A stretch of 9,894 nucleotides of DNA from an uncultured Campylobacter sp. Its GTDB lineage: Bacteria > Campylobacterota > Campylobacteria > Campylobacterales > Campylobacteraceae. Below the pieces are notes generated by a model. That model was not told where the DNA came from. It saw nothing but the letters and a program-made list of their open reading frames with translations, and did not search any database. How positions within the stretch are numbered: the stretch's first letter is position 1; each line of letters begins with the position of its first letter. The position numbers were made by a program, and so were the translations under genes. Positions 1 through 7,154 of this stretch are shown here, one piece after another. Location of the stretch: positions 1 through 9,894 of the forward strand of contig NZ_CALACG010000318.1 of the NCBI RefSeq assembly GCF_937890585.1, given 5' to 3'.

Positions 1-14
1 TGTATAAGAGACAG
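1..14 (+). other. Residual Nextera/Tn5 mosaic-end adapter
   Basis: The first 14 bases, TGTATAAGAGACAG, are identical to the 3' part of the 19-base Tn5 mosaic end used in tagmentation libraries. Biological sequence should start at base 15. This is an untrimmed library adapter at a contig edge, not a genomic transposon end: no transposase or second mosaic end follows, and the match stops exactly where the mosaic end should stop. Confidence 0.93.
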
Positions 15-44
15 GCATTAAGCTGCCAAAATTTAGTTTTTTAA
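15..44 (+). CDS. Possible C-terminal tail of a truncated upstream gene
   Basis: One reading frame immediately after the adapter gives nine codons (A-L-S-C-Q-N-L-V-F) ending in TAA at 42-44, 10 bases before the purE start. In C. jejuni a U32-family peptidase gene precedes purE, so this could be the end of that gene. Nine codons cannot identify a protein, and an open frame this short is expected by chance. The call rests only on tight operon-like spacing and remembered synteny. Confidence 0.3.
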   Translation, partial: ALSCQNLVF

Positions 45-54
45 GGGAGAAAAT

Positions 55-549
55 ATGAAATTTGTTTCTATTATAATGGGAAGTAAAAGTGACTATGATA
101 TCGTTAGCGAGGCGGCAAAGACTCTGGAGAAATTTGGCGTAAAATATGAACTGATCATCAGCTCAGCCCACAGAAGCCCAAAAAGAACTAGCGAGTACGT
201 TGCAAATGCCGAGAAAAAGGGCGCAAAAGTCTTCATCGCAGCTGCTGGCATGGCAGCTCACCTAGCTGGAGCGATCGCTGCAAACACAACAAAACCAGTG
301 ATCGGCATACCAATGGCTGGCTCAGCTCTTGGCGGTGTAGACGCGCTTTACTCAACCGTGCAAATGCCAAGTGGCATGCCAGTGGCAACCCTAGCTATCG
401 GCAAGGCTGGCGCGATAAATGCAGCCTATCTTGCTGTGCAAATTTTAGCCCTTGAAGATGAGGGGCTAGCAAGTGCGCTAAAGGCCGACAGAGAGGCAAA
501 GATAAAGGCTTTAGAGGATGATTCTTCAAAGATTGAAGTGATACTATAA
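55..549 (+). CDS. purE: PurE, N5-carboxyaminoimidazole ribonucleotide mutase
   Basis: Catalytic enzyme of de novo purine synthesis in the cytoplasm. Class I PurE moves the carboxyl group of N5-CAIR to give CAIR; the partner PurK is not in this window. The 164-residue protein has the family's usual length. Visible family signatures are the N-terminal GSKSD (residues 9-13), SAHRSP (37-42, with the conserved active-site His39), the GMAAHL loop (65-70), and the glycine-rich GSALGGVDALYS and MPSGMPVATLAIG segments near 89-116. The ATG start is supported by a purine-rich AAGGGAG (43-49) ahead of it. No promoter is visible because the contig begins only 40 genomic bases upstream. It lies 11 bases before the next gene and probably shares its transcript. 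The bacterial-type SAHR/GMAAHL arrangement favours the mutase (class I) over the metazoan class II carboxylase. Confidence 0.97.
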   Translation: MKFVSIIMGSKSDYDIVSEAAKTLEKFGVKYELIISSAHRSPKRTSEYVANAEKKGAKVFIAAAGMAAHLAGAIAANTTKPVIGIPMAGSALGGVDALYSTVQMPSGMPVATLAIGKAGAINAAYLAVQILALEDEGLASALKADREAKIKALEDDSSKIEVIL

Positions 550-560
550 AAGGAGAAGCG

Positions 561-1034
561 GTGCAGACCTATCTTGGAGTTGATGAATTTTGCAAACTTG
601 TGCACTTGGAGCGCGAAGTTATCGAGGATATGATAAATCGTGGCATTTTGAAAACCAAAGAGGAAAATGGAGAAATTTTGATAGAAGCGAGCGAGGGAAC
701 GATGAGCGTGGTGCCTAGTGTTTCGCAAAATTTATCTTTGCAGCCGCAAAGCCAAGATGGTTTTACCTTTGTCGAAAAGACGATCGGCACGATACTAAAT
801 TTACACGAAAAGGTGCTTGACGCAAAAGATGAGACGCTTGAAACCTTAAGAAATGAGAATAAATTTTTAAAAGAGGCGCTCATTTCGATGCAAGAGCTCT
901 ATGACGAGGATAGAAAAACGGTCGAGACGCTTACAAAACAGCTTAAAATTTCACAAGATGAAGTTGAATTTTTAAAACGAAAATACAAGCTCATGTGGAA
1001 CCAAGCGGTTGAAAATTTCAACGGACAAAAGTAG
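561..1034 (+). CDS. Hypothetical protein: putative HTH plus C-terminal coiled coil (Cj0703-like)
   Basis: A 157-residue protein of unknown function. It begins with GTG at 561, supported by AGGAG at 551-555 five bases upstream. The N-terminal 45 residues (Y-L-G-V-D-E-F-C-K-L-V...I-N-R-G-I-L) resemble the MerR/excisionase-like winged-helix opening, in which a short two-helix unit is followed by a glycine turn and a beta-hairpin. Residues about 50-75 are polar and probably disordered. Residues about 76-150 form a heptad-like coiled coil rich in Leu, Glu and Lys. Position between purE and glyQ matches C. jejuni Cj0703; I believe this Campylobacterota-restricted family is DUF3972, but I cannot confirm that here. 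The fold suggests a DNA-associated or scaffold protein; that is inference. No signal peptide or membrane segment is visible. Confidence 0.85.
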   Translation: MQTYLGVDEFCKLVHLEREVIEDMINRGILKTKEENGEILIEASEGTMSVVPSVSQNLSLQPQSQDGFTFVEKTIGTILNLHEKVLDAKDETLETLRNENKFLKEALISMQELYDEDRKTVETLTKQLKISQDEVEFLKRKYKLMWNQAVENFNGQK

Positions 1035-1037
1035 TTT

Positions 1038-1454
1038 ATGAAGATTATAAATTTAGAAAATAGCTTTGAAATTTATGGAGTAAAAACTCGCACTAAAAAT
1101 GAAGATGAAATGGACGGCAACGGCAAAATTCCAGCTTTATGGTCCAAATTTATGAATGAATACTATGATGGCAAGAGTGAAATTTATAGTGTTTACTGTA
1201 GCTACGAAAGTGATTTTAATGGACATTACGATAACTTCATCGGCACAATATCACGCCAAAAAGATAGTGAAAATTTAAATATACAAAGCGGAAAGTACGC
1301 TCTTTTTAGCTTTGCAAATGAGCCACAAAATGTTGCAAAATTTTGGGATGAAATTTGGAGATATTTTGAAAGTAGCGAGCTAGAAAGAACCTAAAAAACA
1401 GACTTTGAAAAATACCTAAAAGATAAAATAGAAATTTATATATCAATAAAATAA
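1038..1454 (+). pseudogene. GyrI-like/effector-binding-domain gene interrupted by an in-frame TAA
   Basis: The open frame runs 1038-1394 (118 residues) and resembles the small-molecule-binding domain of the GyrI/AraC effector-binding superfamily: N-terminal I-Y-G-V-K-T-R-T strand, central I-P-A-L-W-S-K-F helix, Y-S-V-Y-C-S-Y-E-S-D-F-N-G-H-Y-D-N strand, G-K-Y-A-L-F-S-F strand, then F-W-D-E-I-W-R-Y-F helix. The frame stops at TAA 1392-1394, but the same frame continues for 19 codons ([19 protein letters not shown]) to TAA 1452-1454. That tail looks like the family's usual end (D-F-E-x-Y, then an I-E-I-Y-I-S-I-K beta strand), and the second stop sits 10 bases before glyQ, a normal operon spacing. 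One base change (TAA from TAT or TAC) would explain it. The alternative is a functional protein lacking its last strand. No strong ribosome site is seen before the ATG. I do not recall this gene in the C. jejuni block. Confidence 0.72.
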
Positions 1455-1464
1455 AAGGCAAAAA

Positions 1465-2325
1465 ATGACATTTTCACAAATAATACTAACGCTTCAAAAC
1501 TATTGGCAAGAGCAAGGCTGTGTCATACTTCAGCCATACGATATGCCTGCGGGTGCGGGTACATATCATCAGGCGACATTTTTAAGAAGCCTTGGACCAA
1601 AGCCGTGGGCGACCGCATACGTAGCTCCAAGCCGCCGTCCGACTGATGGTAGATACGGAGAAAACCCAAACCGCCTTGGCGCTTACTATCAGTTTCAAGT
1701 GCTCATAAAACCAAGTCCAGAAAATATCCAAGAGCTTTATCTAAAAAGCCTCGAAAGACTTGGTTTAAATTTGAAAAATCACGACATCCGCTTTGTTGAA
1801 GACAACTGGGAGAGCCCTACACTTGGCGCTTGGGGACTTGGCTGGGAGGTCTGGCTAGATGGCATGGAAGTGACGCAATTTACCTATTTTCAACAAGTTG
1901 GCGGCATCGCATGCGAGCTCATATCTGGCGAGATAACATACGGTCTTGAGCGCTTAGCCATGTATCTACAAGACGTAAATAGCGTCTACGACATCGTTTG
2001 GGACGACTCTAATGGCAACATCATAACCTACGCTGATGTGCATAAACAAGGCGAGTATGAGTGGAGTAAATATAACTTTGAAGTGGCAAATGTTGATATG
2101 CTTTTTAACCAGTTTGAAAACGCATTTAACGAGTGCAAACGTTGCTTGGAGGCAAAAATTTCACTGCCAGCTTACGACTACTGCATGCTTGCAGCTCATA
2201 CATTTAACGTCCTTGACGCGCGCGGAGCGATCAGCGTTACGCAAAGGCAAGACTACATCTTAAAAATTCGCGAGCTTGCAAAAGAGTGCGCGCTAACATA
2301 TAAAGAGAGCTTAGAGCAAAAGTAA
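1465..2325 (+). CDS. glyQ: GlyQ, glycyl-tRNA synthetase alpha subunit
   Basis: Alpha (catalytic) subunit of the bacterial alpha2-beta2 glycyl-tRNA synthetase, a class II enzyme that activates glycine and charges tRNA-Gly. The protein is 286 residues, the expected size. Recognisable blocks are the N-terminal [12 protein letters not shown], the motif-2 region with [16 protein letters not shown] (55-70), the [21 protein letters not shown] block (115-135), and motif 3, [11 protein letters not shown] (155-165). The ATG is preceded by AAAGG at 1454-1458, which overlaps the stop of the disrupted upstream frame. The beta subunit gene glyS, adjacent to glyQ in many bacteria, is absent here, so the two subunits are encoded apart or glyS lies outside the window. 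It ends six bases before the Nif3-like gene. Confidence 0.98.
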   Translation: MTFSQIILTLQNYWQEQGCVILQPYDMPAGAGTYHQATFLRSLGPKPWATAYVAPSRRPTDGRYGENPNRLGAYYQFQVLIKPSPENIQELYLKSLERLGLNLKNHDIRFVEDNWESPTLGAWGLGWEVWLDGMEVTQFTYFQQVGGIACELISGEITYGLERLAMYLQDVNSVYDIVWDDSNGNIITYADVHKQGEYEWSKYNFEVANVDMLFNQFENAFNECKRCLEAKISLPAYDYCMLAAHTFNVLDARGAISVTQRQDYILKIRELAKECALTYKESLEQK

Positions 2326-2331
2326 AATTTG

Positions 2332-3054
2332 ATGAAAATAGCTGAAATTTATAAAATCTTAGATGAAATTTGCCCATTTGTGAGCCAAGAGTCTTGGGAT
2401 AATAGCGGTCTGCAAGTTGGCTCATTTGACAGCGAATTTGAGCGAATTTATCTAAGCCTTGATATTGATAGCGAGCTTTTGCAAAATGTCTTGCCAAACT
2501 CGCTCATTATTACCCATCATCCGCTCATTTTTAAGGGGTTAAAGTGCCTAGACTACAGCCTCTATCCAAGCTCGCTCATAAGAGAGATGATGATAAAAAA
2601 TATCTCGCTCATCTCGCTTCACACAAACGCTGACCTTGCATTTTTAAATGAAAAATTTGTGACGCAGGTTTTGGGGCTTGAAATTTCAAGCAAAGAGGGC
2701 TTTTTGATCTACGCTGATGTGAATATGAAATTTAGCGAGCTTTGTAAATTTGTAAAAGAAAAACTTGGGTTAGAAAATTTAAGAGCCGTTCATGCAAAAG
2801 ATGAAATTTCTAAAATTTGTATCTGTACTGGAAGCGGCGCAGATCTCATCCAAGAGGTCAAAGCGGACGCCTTTTTAACGGGCGATCTAAAGTATCACCA
2901 AGCCCTTTATGCAAAGGAAAATGGACTAAATTTGATCGACATAAACCACTATGAAAGTGAGCGTTATTTTAGTGATTTTTTAGCAAAATATTTGCAAAAT
3001 CTAAAAATTGAAGTTATAATAAGCAATTCTAAAAACCCATTTACATATTGCTAA
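2332..3054 (+). CDS. Nif3-like dinuclear metal-centre protein (YbgI/DUF34 family)
   Basis: A 240-residue member of the Nif3/YbgI family: toroidal hexamers with a two-metal site in each subunit. The biochemical role of the family is not firmly established; GTP cyclohydrolase I-like annotations exist. All expected metal ligands are present: the His pair in THHPLIF (His62, His63), Asp101 in HTNAD, and His206/Glu210 in D-I-N-H-Y-E-S-E. CTGSGAD (165-171) and TGDLKYH (183-189) are further family blocks. ATG at 2332 is preferred over TTG at 2329, which adds one residue; neither has a strong ribosome site, so coupling to glyQ six bases upstream is likely. It sits directly before the zinc-ribbon coiled-coil gene, an arrangement also remembered for H. 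pylori (HP0959 and HP0958) and C. jejuni (Cj0705 and Cj0706). Confidence 0.92.
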   Translation: MKIAEIYKILDEICPFVSQESWDNSGLQVGSFDSEFERIYLSLDIDSELLQNVLPNSLIITHHPLIFKGLKCLDYSLYPSSLIREMMIKNISLISLHTNADLAFLNEKFVTQVLGLEISSKEGFLIYADVNMKFSELCKFVKEKLGLENLRAVHAKDEISKICICTGSGADLIQEVKADAFLTGDLKYHQALYAKENGLNLIDINHYESERYFSDFLAKYLQNLKIEVIISNSKNPFTYC

Positions 3055-3072
3055 CAAAAAAAAGGAAACATT

Positions 3073-3780
3073 ATGAATAAATATTTGCAACAATTAGTTG
3101 AATTATCTGATCTTGACAAACAAATAGATGGTTTCACTCCGCGCATACAAGAAGTAGAAAAAGCCTATAAAAGCATAGAAGAAGAGTGTGAAACTATAGC
3201 GGTTAATGTAGAAAGACTTGACGAAGAGGTAAATGATCTAAAATCACAAAAATCAGGCACAAACGCCCATATCGCAGAATTTAGCGCCAAGATCAAAGAC
3301 GTAGCCAAAAAAAGCTCGAGCGCTAAAAGCGAAAAAGAGATAAAAGCGCTAGGTCTAGAAGAAGATATCGCAAAAGAGCAGCTTGAAGCAGCAAACGAAG
3401 AGATCGCTAGACTTGAAAAACTAATAGACAATAAAAATGCTCAAAAAGATGAGCTAAATGCTAAAAAAACAGAGCTTGAAGGAAATTTAGAAAAGATAAA
3501 AAGCGAGGTTTCATCTGAGCTTGAAAAGATCGAAAAAGAGCGCAAAGAGGTTTATGCTAAAAAAGATAAGCTTGTCGCTGCGATGAATCAAAAGATCCTA
3601 GCATTTTACGAAAAGATCAGAAAATGGGCTCACAACACAGCAGTTGTGCCTGTTAAAAAACAAGCTTGTTATGGTTGCTTTATGCAGATAAATGATAAAA
3701 CTTTCTCTGCGGTTGTAAAAGGCGAAGACATCGTTACTTGCCCGCATTGTGGTAGAATTTTGTATAAACAAGAGCAATAA
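3073..3780 (+). CDS. Zinc-ribbon coiled-coil protein, FlgZ/HP0958 (Cj0706) family
   Basis: A 235-residue cytoplasmic protein. Residues about 5-180 form a long antiparallel coiled coil dense in Lys and Glu with regular hydrophobic spacing. Residues 195-230 form a C4 zinc ribbon with ligands Cys199, Cys202 (C-Y-G-C), Cys223 and Cys226 (C-P-H-C-G). This is the architecture of H. pylori HP0958 (FlgZ), reported to stabilise the sigma-54 factor RpoN and bind flaA mRNA, and of chlamydial CT398. By homology and synteny a link to flagellar gene expression is plausible here; that is inference, since the wider family is found in non-flagellated bacteria too. The ATG is preceded by AAGGA (3062-3066) within an A-rich leader. 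It is followed after eight bases by waaA, so both are probably on one transcript. Confidence 0.92.
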   Translation: MNKYLQQLVELSDLDKQIDGFTPRIQEVEKAYKSIEEECETIAVNVERLDEEVNDLKSQKSGTNAHIAEFSAKIKDVAKKSSSAKSEKEIKALGLEEDIAKEQLEAANEEIARLEKLIDNKNAQKDELNAKKTELEGNLEKIKSEVSSELEKIEKERKEVYAKKDKLVAAMNQKILAFYEKIRKWAHNTAVVPVKKQACYGCFMQINDKTFSAVVKGEDIVTCPHCGRILYKQEQ

Positions 3781-3788
3781 CACATTTC

Positions 3789-4925
3789 GTGATAATAATA
3801 TATTATTTTTTAGCCTCAATACTCTATTTTTTTGGGGCTATCTTTCTACTTTTTTTAAGTTTTAAAAAAAAATACCATAGATCGATCCCAGCACGTTTTT
3901 TTCTCTTTAGTAATCCTAAATTTAAAGATGCAGATGTACATTTTCATGCTTGCTCATTTGGCGAGGTGCAAGCACTTAAGCCCTTGATGCAAAAATTTGA
4001 TAGCAAAGCCATAAGCGTTGTGACAAATACGGGCTTTGAAGCGGCAAGTAAAATTTGTGCTAACACAAGATTTTTGCCATTTGAAATTTTCTTGCCATTT
4101 TGGTTAAAAAAGAGCAAAATTTTAGTAATTTTTGAGGCTGAGCTTTGGCTCATGCTAGTTTTTATGGCAAAGCTAAAAGGCAGTCGCGTGATCCTTATAA
4201 ACGCAAGAATTTCAGATAGAAGCTATAAAAGCTACTTGAAATTTGGATTTTTTTATAGATATCTTTTTAAATTTATAGATAAAATTTACGCCCAAAGCGA
4301 GCTTGATAAAGAGAGACTAAAGTCGCTTGGAGCAGGCGAAATAGAGGTCGTTGGCAACATAAAAGCTGCATTTTTGCCAAGCGTGAGTAAAATTTATGAA
4401 AAGCCAAAAGCTAGAGTGATCGTGCTGGCAAGCACACATGCTGGTGAAGAAGAGATGATTTTAGATAATTTAAATTTAAAAGAAAACGATCTTTTGATCA
4501 TCGCACCGCGCCATCCAGAGAGATTTGCAGAAGTGAAAAAGCTAGCTAGTGAGTACTCTAAAAAGCATGATTTTACCTTTGCGAAATTTAGTCAAACACA
4601 TAAATTTGAAGCAAAGGTAAATTTGCTTGACACTTTAGGCGAGCTTGTAAATGTCTATGCCATTAGTGATATAGTCGTGCTTGGAGGCAGTTTTGTGCCA
4701 AATATCGGCGGGCATAATCCAATCGAGTGCGCTAAATTTAACCCAGTGATAATTAGCGGCGAGTTTATATTTAACCAAAAGGCGCTATTTGGTCTAGTTG
4801 AAAACATCTACATCGCAAAGGCAAGCGAGATCGGCGGCATAGTGGGTAGTGACGCCAAAAAGAGCAAGATCGCCGTGCAAGCAAGCGCTGAGACGATCAT
4901 AGAAGATATAAGGAGCACTTTATGA
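3789..4925 (+). CDS. waaA: WaaA (KdtA), lipid A Kdo transferase
   Basis: Inner-membrane glycosyltransferase (GT30) that transfers Kdo from CMP-Kdo to lipid IVA in lipooligosaccharide assembly. Residues 1-25 are a strongly hydrophobic N-terminal membrane anchor. Family signatures follow: C-S-F-G-E-V with the catalytic-type Glu59, T-N-T-G (79-82), E-A-E-L-W (116-120), N-A-R-I-S-D-R-S (138-145), G-N-I-K (189-192), A-S-T-H-A-G-E-E-E (214-222), R-H-P-E-R-F (241-246), D-T-L-G-E-L (281-286), and G-G-S-F...G-G-H-N-P-I-E (299-313). At 378 residues it is shorter than the E. coli enzyme but all blocks are present. GTG at 3789 is chosen because it includes the whole anchor; its ribosome site is weak. Homopolymers T7 (3827-3833) and A9 (3864-3872) lie in the first 85 bases. 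The stop overlaps the next start by four bases. Confidence 0.95.
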   Translation: MIIIYYFLASILYFFGAIFLLFLSFKKKYHRSIPARFFLFSNPKFKDADVHFHACSFGEVQALKPLMQKFDSKAISVVTNTGFEAASKICANTRFLPFEIFLPFWLKKSKILVIFEAELWLMLVFMAKLKGSRVILINARISDRSYKSYLKFGFFYRYLFKFIDKIYAQSELDKERLKSLGAGEIEVVGNIKAAFLPSVSKIYEKPKARVIVLASTHAGEEEMILDNLNLKENDLLIIAPRHPERFAEVKKLASEYSKKHDFTFAKFSQTHKFEAKVNLLDTLGELVNVYAISDIVVLGGSFVPNIGGHNPIECAKFNPVIISGEFIFNQKALFGLVENIYIAKASEIGGIVGSDAKKSKIAVQASAETIIEDIRSTL

Positions 4926-5680
4926 GTGAAGAAAAAGCGTATAAAATTTTAGCCAAGCAAAAAAACATCTCAAACAACGAGGCAAAGGAGCTAATCGACA
5001 GCGGACTAGTCTATGCCAAGGGGCAAAAGGTGATGATAGCTCGTGCTTTGATGAGTGAAAACACTAAATTTAGTGTCGAAGAGATGCCAAAGCCAAGCAT
5101 TATCTTTGAAGATAAAAATTTAATAGCCATTAACAAACCAGCCGCCGTAACTAGTGAAAAAATCAGCCAAATGTATAAATTTCCGCTTCTTCACAGGCTA
5201 GATAAAGATACAAGTGGCGTGCTGCTTCTTGTAAAAAATGACGAATTTGCGAGCCTTGCCATAAATGAGTTTAAAAAGATGAAGGTTGAGAAAATTTACG
5301 TGGCCGCAGTTAGGGGTATCATGAGCGAAGAAGTGGTCGTAAATGAGCCGATCTTAACGATAAAAAATAAAAATGGCGCCATTTCAAAGATATCAAAAGA
5401 TGGCAAAGAGGCGATCAGTGAAATTTCACCGCTCATGGTTGCGGGTAAAAAAACGCTTGTAAAAGTTGCCATAAAAACAGGCAGAACGCACCAGATAAGA
5501 GTGCATTTGGCTAGCTTAAATTTACCTATCGTTGGCGATGAGAAATATGGCAAAAATAGGGCAAATAGAATGTTCTTGCATGCCTATTCTATCGCTCTTT
5601 TAGACTATAAATTTAAAGCGCCGATCCCAAAAGAATTTAACTCTCTTGGATTTGAGCTATCTAATAAATTTGAAATTTAA
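4922..5680 (+). CDS. RluA-family pseudouridine synthase with S4 domain (Cj0708-like)
   Basis: A 252-residue RNA pseudouridine synthase that isomerises uridines in rRNA or tRNA; the exact target cannot be read from sequence. Residues 1-50 are an S4-type RNA-binding module. The catalytic domain carries motif II HRLDKDTSG (91-99, catalytic Asp94) as well as I-N-K-P-A (70-74), GRTHQIRVHLA (187-197), G-D-E-K-Y-G (205-210) and R-M-F-L-H-A (216-221). ATG at 4922 sits in an ATGA overlap with the waaA stop and has a good AAGGAG (about 4910-4915), so it is both coupled and independently initiated. The location after waaA is the same as in C. jejuni (Cj0708) and H. pylori (HP0956). RluB/RsuA-type enzymes also have an S4 domain, but the HRLD-x-x-T-S-G motif indicates the RluA group. 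Confidence 0.93.
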   Translation: MSEEKAYKILAKQKNISNNEAKELIDSGLVYAKGQKVMIARALMSENTKFSVEEMPKPSIIFEDKNLIAINKPAAVTSEKISQMYKFPLLHRLDKDTSGVLLLVKNDEFASLAINEFKKMKVEKIYVAAVRGIMSEEVVVNEPILTIKNKNGAISKISKDGKEAISEISPLMVAGKKTLVKVAIKTGRTHQIRVHLASLNLPIVGDEKYGKNRANRMFLHAYSIALLDYKFKAPIPKEFNSLGFELSNKFEI

Positions 5681-5699
5681 AGAGCAATAAAGAAATTAT

Positions 5700-5713
5700 T
5701 TAGTAATATACGC
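5700..5713 (+). promoter_or_regulatory. Candidate sigma-70 -10 region upstream of ffh
   Basis: The 62-base gap before ffh is the widest so far and contains an AT-rich stretch with TAATAT (5704-5709), a 4-of-6 match to the -10 consensus, preceded by A/T-rich runs of the kind that replace a -35 box in Campylobacter. It would start a transcript about 30 bases before the GTG. This is weak evidence in an AT-rich genome. The gap itself is the main reason to suspect a promoter. Confidence 0.25.
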
Positions 5714-5742
5714 CCTTTAATAACAACTTAGAAAGGTGATTA

Positions 5743-7083
5743 GTGTTCGAACAAATTAGCGAGTCTTTTAGATTAGCCGTTAGCAAGATACGTTTTGTAG
5801 ATGATGAAAAAGCTCTAAAAAACGCACTTGACGTGTTAAAAAAAGCTCTTTTAAAAGCTGATGTTCACCACAAAGTCACCAAAGATCTACTCGCGTCTAT
5901 CGAAAGCGAACTAAAGCAAACTGGCGTAGGCCAAAAGAATTTTCTAGATGCGATCAAGTCAAATTTAACTACTATCTTAACAGCTCCTGGCAATCAAGGC
6001 TTTGTCTATGCGCCAGTTGCGCCAACCATTGTTTTGATGGCTGGCTTGCAAGGTAGTGGTAAAACAACGACAACTATCAAGCTTGCAAACTATCTAAAGC
6101 TAAGAAAGAAAAAAGTTTTAGTTGCAGCTTGTGATTTGCAAAGATTAGCGGCGGTTGAGCAGCTAAGACAGCTCTGCGTTGCAAACGAGATTGATCTTTT
6201 CTATATAGAAAACGAAAACAACCCTATAAAAGTAGCAAAAGAGGCACTAGAAAAAGCAAAAAGCGGTCTTTATGACGTGCTTTTGGTGGATACCGCTGGT
6301 CGTCTTGCGATCGATGAAAAGTTGATGCAAGAGATAAAAGATGTAAAAAATGCGATAAATCCACATGAAATTTTCTATGTAGCTGACGCTATGAGCGGAC
6401 AAGATGCTGTAAAAACAGCTACAAGTTTTAATGAAATTTTGGGAATTTCTGGAGTTATCCTTTCTAAATTTGACTCTGACTCAAAGGGTGGCGTAGCTAT
6501 TAGTATCGCAAAACAGCTAAATATCCCACTTAGATTTGTCGGTACTGGCGAGAAAGTAGCTGATATCGAGAGCTTTATACCAGATCGTATCGTAAGCCGC
6601 ATAATGGGCGAGGGCGACTTAGCTACTTTGGTCGAGAAAACATCGACTATTATTGATGAAAAAGAGGCAAAACGTCTAAACCAAAAGATAAAAAAAGGTC
6701 AGTTTAACTTTAACGACTTTTTAGATCAAATGGAAAGCGTTAAAAAGCTTGGTAGCATGAAATCTTTGATGGGTATGATACCTGGACTTTCAAATATTGC
6801 AAATCAGATAAAAGATATAGACCTTGATAATTCAAAAGAAATTTTGCATATTAAGGCTATGATAAACTCTATGACACAAAAAGAGCGTGAAAATCCAGAC
6901 CTTTTAAACAATAGTAGAAAAAGGCGTTTGGCAGCTGGCTCTGGACTATCTCAAGTAGAGGTAAATCGCTTTTTAAAGCAGTTTGAAAATGCTTCAAAGC
7001 TTGCTAAGAAATTTTCAGGAAAGGGCGGAGCAAAAGGACTTGCAAATATGCTTTCACAGGCAAATTTAAAAAGACCTGTTTGA
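5743..7083 (+). CDS. ffh: Ffh, signal recognition particle GTPase (SRP54)
   Basis: Protein subunit of the signal recognition particle. It binds 4.5S RNA and signal sequences as they leave the ribosome and docks with FtsY at the inner membrane. The 446-residue protein shows the N domain (1-90), the G domain with P-loop GLQGSGKTT (101-109), the DLQRLAA block (131-137), DTAGR (183-187), the G4-like SKFD (241-244) and the S-D-S-K-G-G closing element, and the methionine-rich M domain (about 328-446), including M-G-M-I-P-G-L and the RNA-binding [11 protein letters not shown] segment (391-401). The start is GTG at 5743 with AAAGGTG (5732-5738). DLQRLAA differs from the common D-x-x-R-x-A-A only at variable positions. 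It probably has its own promoter upstream and continues into rpsP through a 71-base gap containing a long hairpin. Confidence 0.98.
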   Translation: MFEQISESFRLAVSKIRFVDDEKALKNALDVLKKALLKADVHHKVTKDLLASIESELKQTGVGQKNFLDAIKSNLTTILTAPGNQGFVYAPVAPTIVLMAGLQGSGKTTTTIKLANYLKLRKKKVLVAACDLQRLAAVEQLRQLCVANEIDLFYIENENNPIKVAKEALEKAKSGLYDVLLVDTAGRLAIDEKLMQEIKDVKNAINPHEIFYVADAMSGQDAVKTATSFNEILGISGVILSKFDSDSKGGVAISIAKQLNIPLRFVGTGEKVADIESFIPDRIVSRIMGEGDLATLVEKTSTIIDEKEAKRLNQKIKKGQFNFNDFLDQMESVKKLGSMKSLMGMIPGLSNIANQIKDIDLDNSKEILHIKAMINSMTQKERENPDLLNNSRKRRLAAGSGLSQVEVNRFLKQFENASKLAKKFSGKGGAKGLANMLSQANLKRPV

Positions 7084-7087
7084 CAAA

Positions 7088-7128
7088 AGGGTTTAAATTT
7101 GGATATTTGTTATCTAAATTTAAGCTTT
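7088..7128 (+). promoter_or_regulatory. Long intercistronic hairpin between ffh and rpsP
   Basis: Bases 7088-7105 pair with 7111-7128 in RNA as an uninterrupted 18-bp stem (four G-U pairs, the rest Watson-Crick) around the five-base loop UUUGU. The central part repeats the AAATTT word on both sides. It begins four bases after the ffh stop codon and ends 12 bases before the GAGGAG of rpsP. No clean U-tract follows, so it is a poor intrinsic terminator. An RNA-processing or stability element, or a partial attenuator separating ffh from the ribosomal-protein genes, fits better. Structure is seen; role is inferred. Confidence 0.55.
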
Positions 7129-7154
7129 ATTTAAAAACAAGAGGAGAATATAAT

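Noticed and set aside
1..54. Tn5-like insertion end or transposon scar at the left edge
   Set aside because: The match is to the library mosaic end only. There is no transposase or target duplication, and it sits exactly at the sequence end, so an adapter is the simpler reading.
1395..1464. A separate promoter for glyQ in the AT-rich stretch (TATATA-like words near 1437-1442)
   Set aside because: These bases read as the conserved C-terminal codons of the disrupted upstream gene, and TATA-like words are common by chance in this composition.
2036..2263. 75-codon + strand frame inside glyQ
   Set aside because: It lies wholly inside glyQ in another frame, with a Thr/Leu/Lys composition typical of an out-of-frame shadow and no ribosome site. 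glyQ itself is intact.
3165..3431. Minus-strand open frame inside the zinc-ribbon coiled-coil gene
   Set aside because: Serine/leucine-rich antisense product caused by the Glu/Lys/Ala composition of the coiled coil. No start signal or family motif.
7080..7154. N-terminal extension of S16 from an in-frame TTG
   Set aside because: It overlaps the ffh stop, runs through the hairpin and adds 25 residues unknown in S16. The ATG at 7155 has a proper GAGGAG and gives the standard N-terminus.
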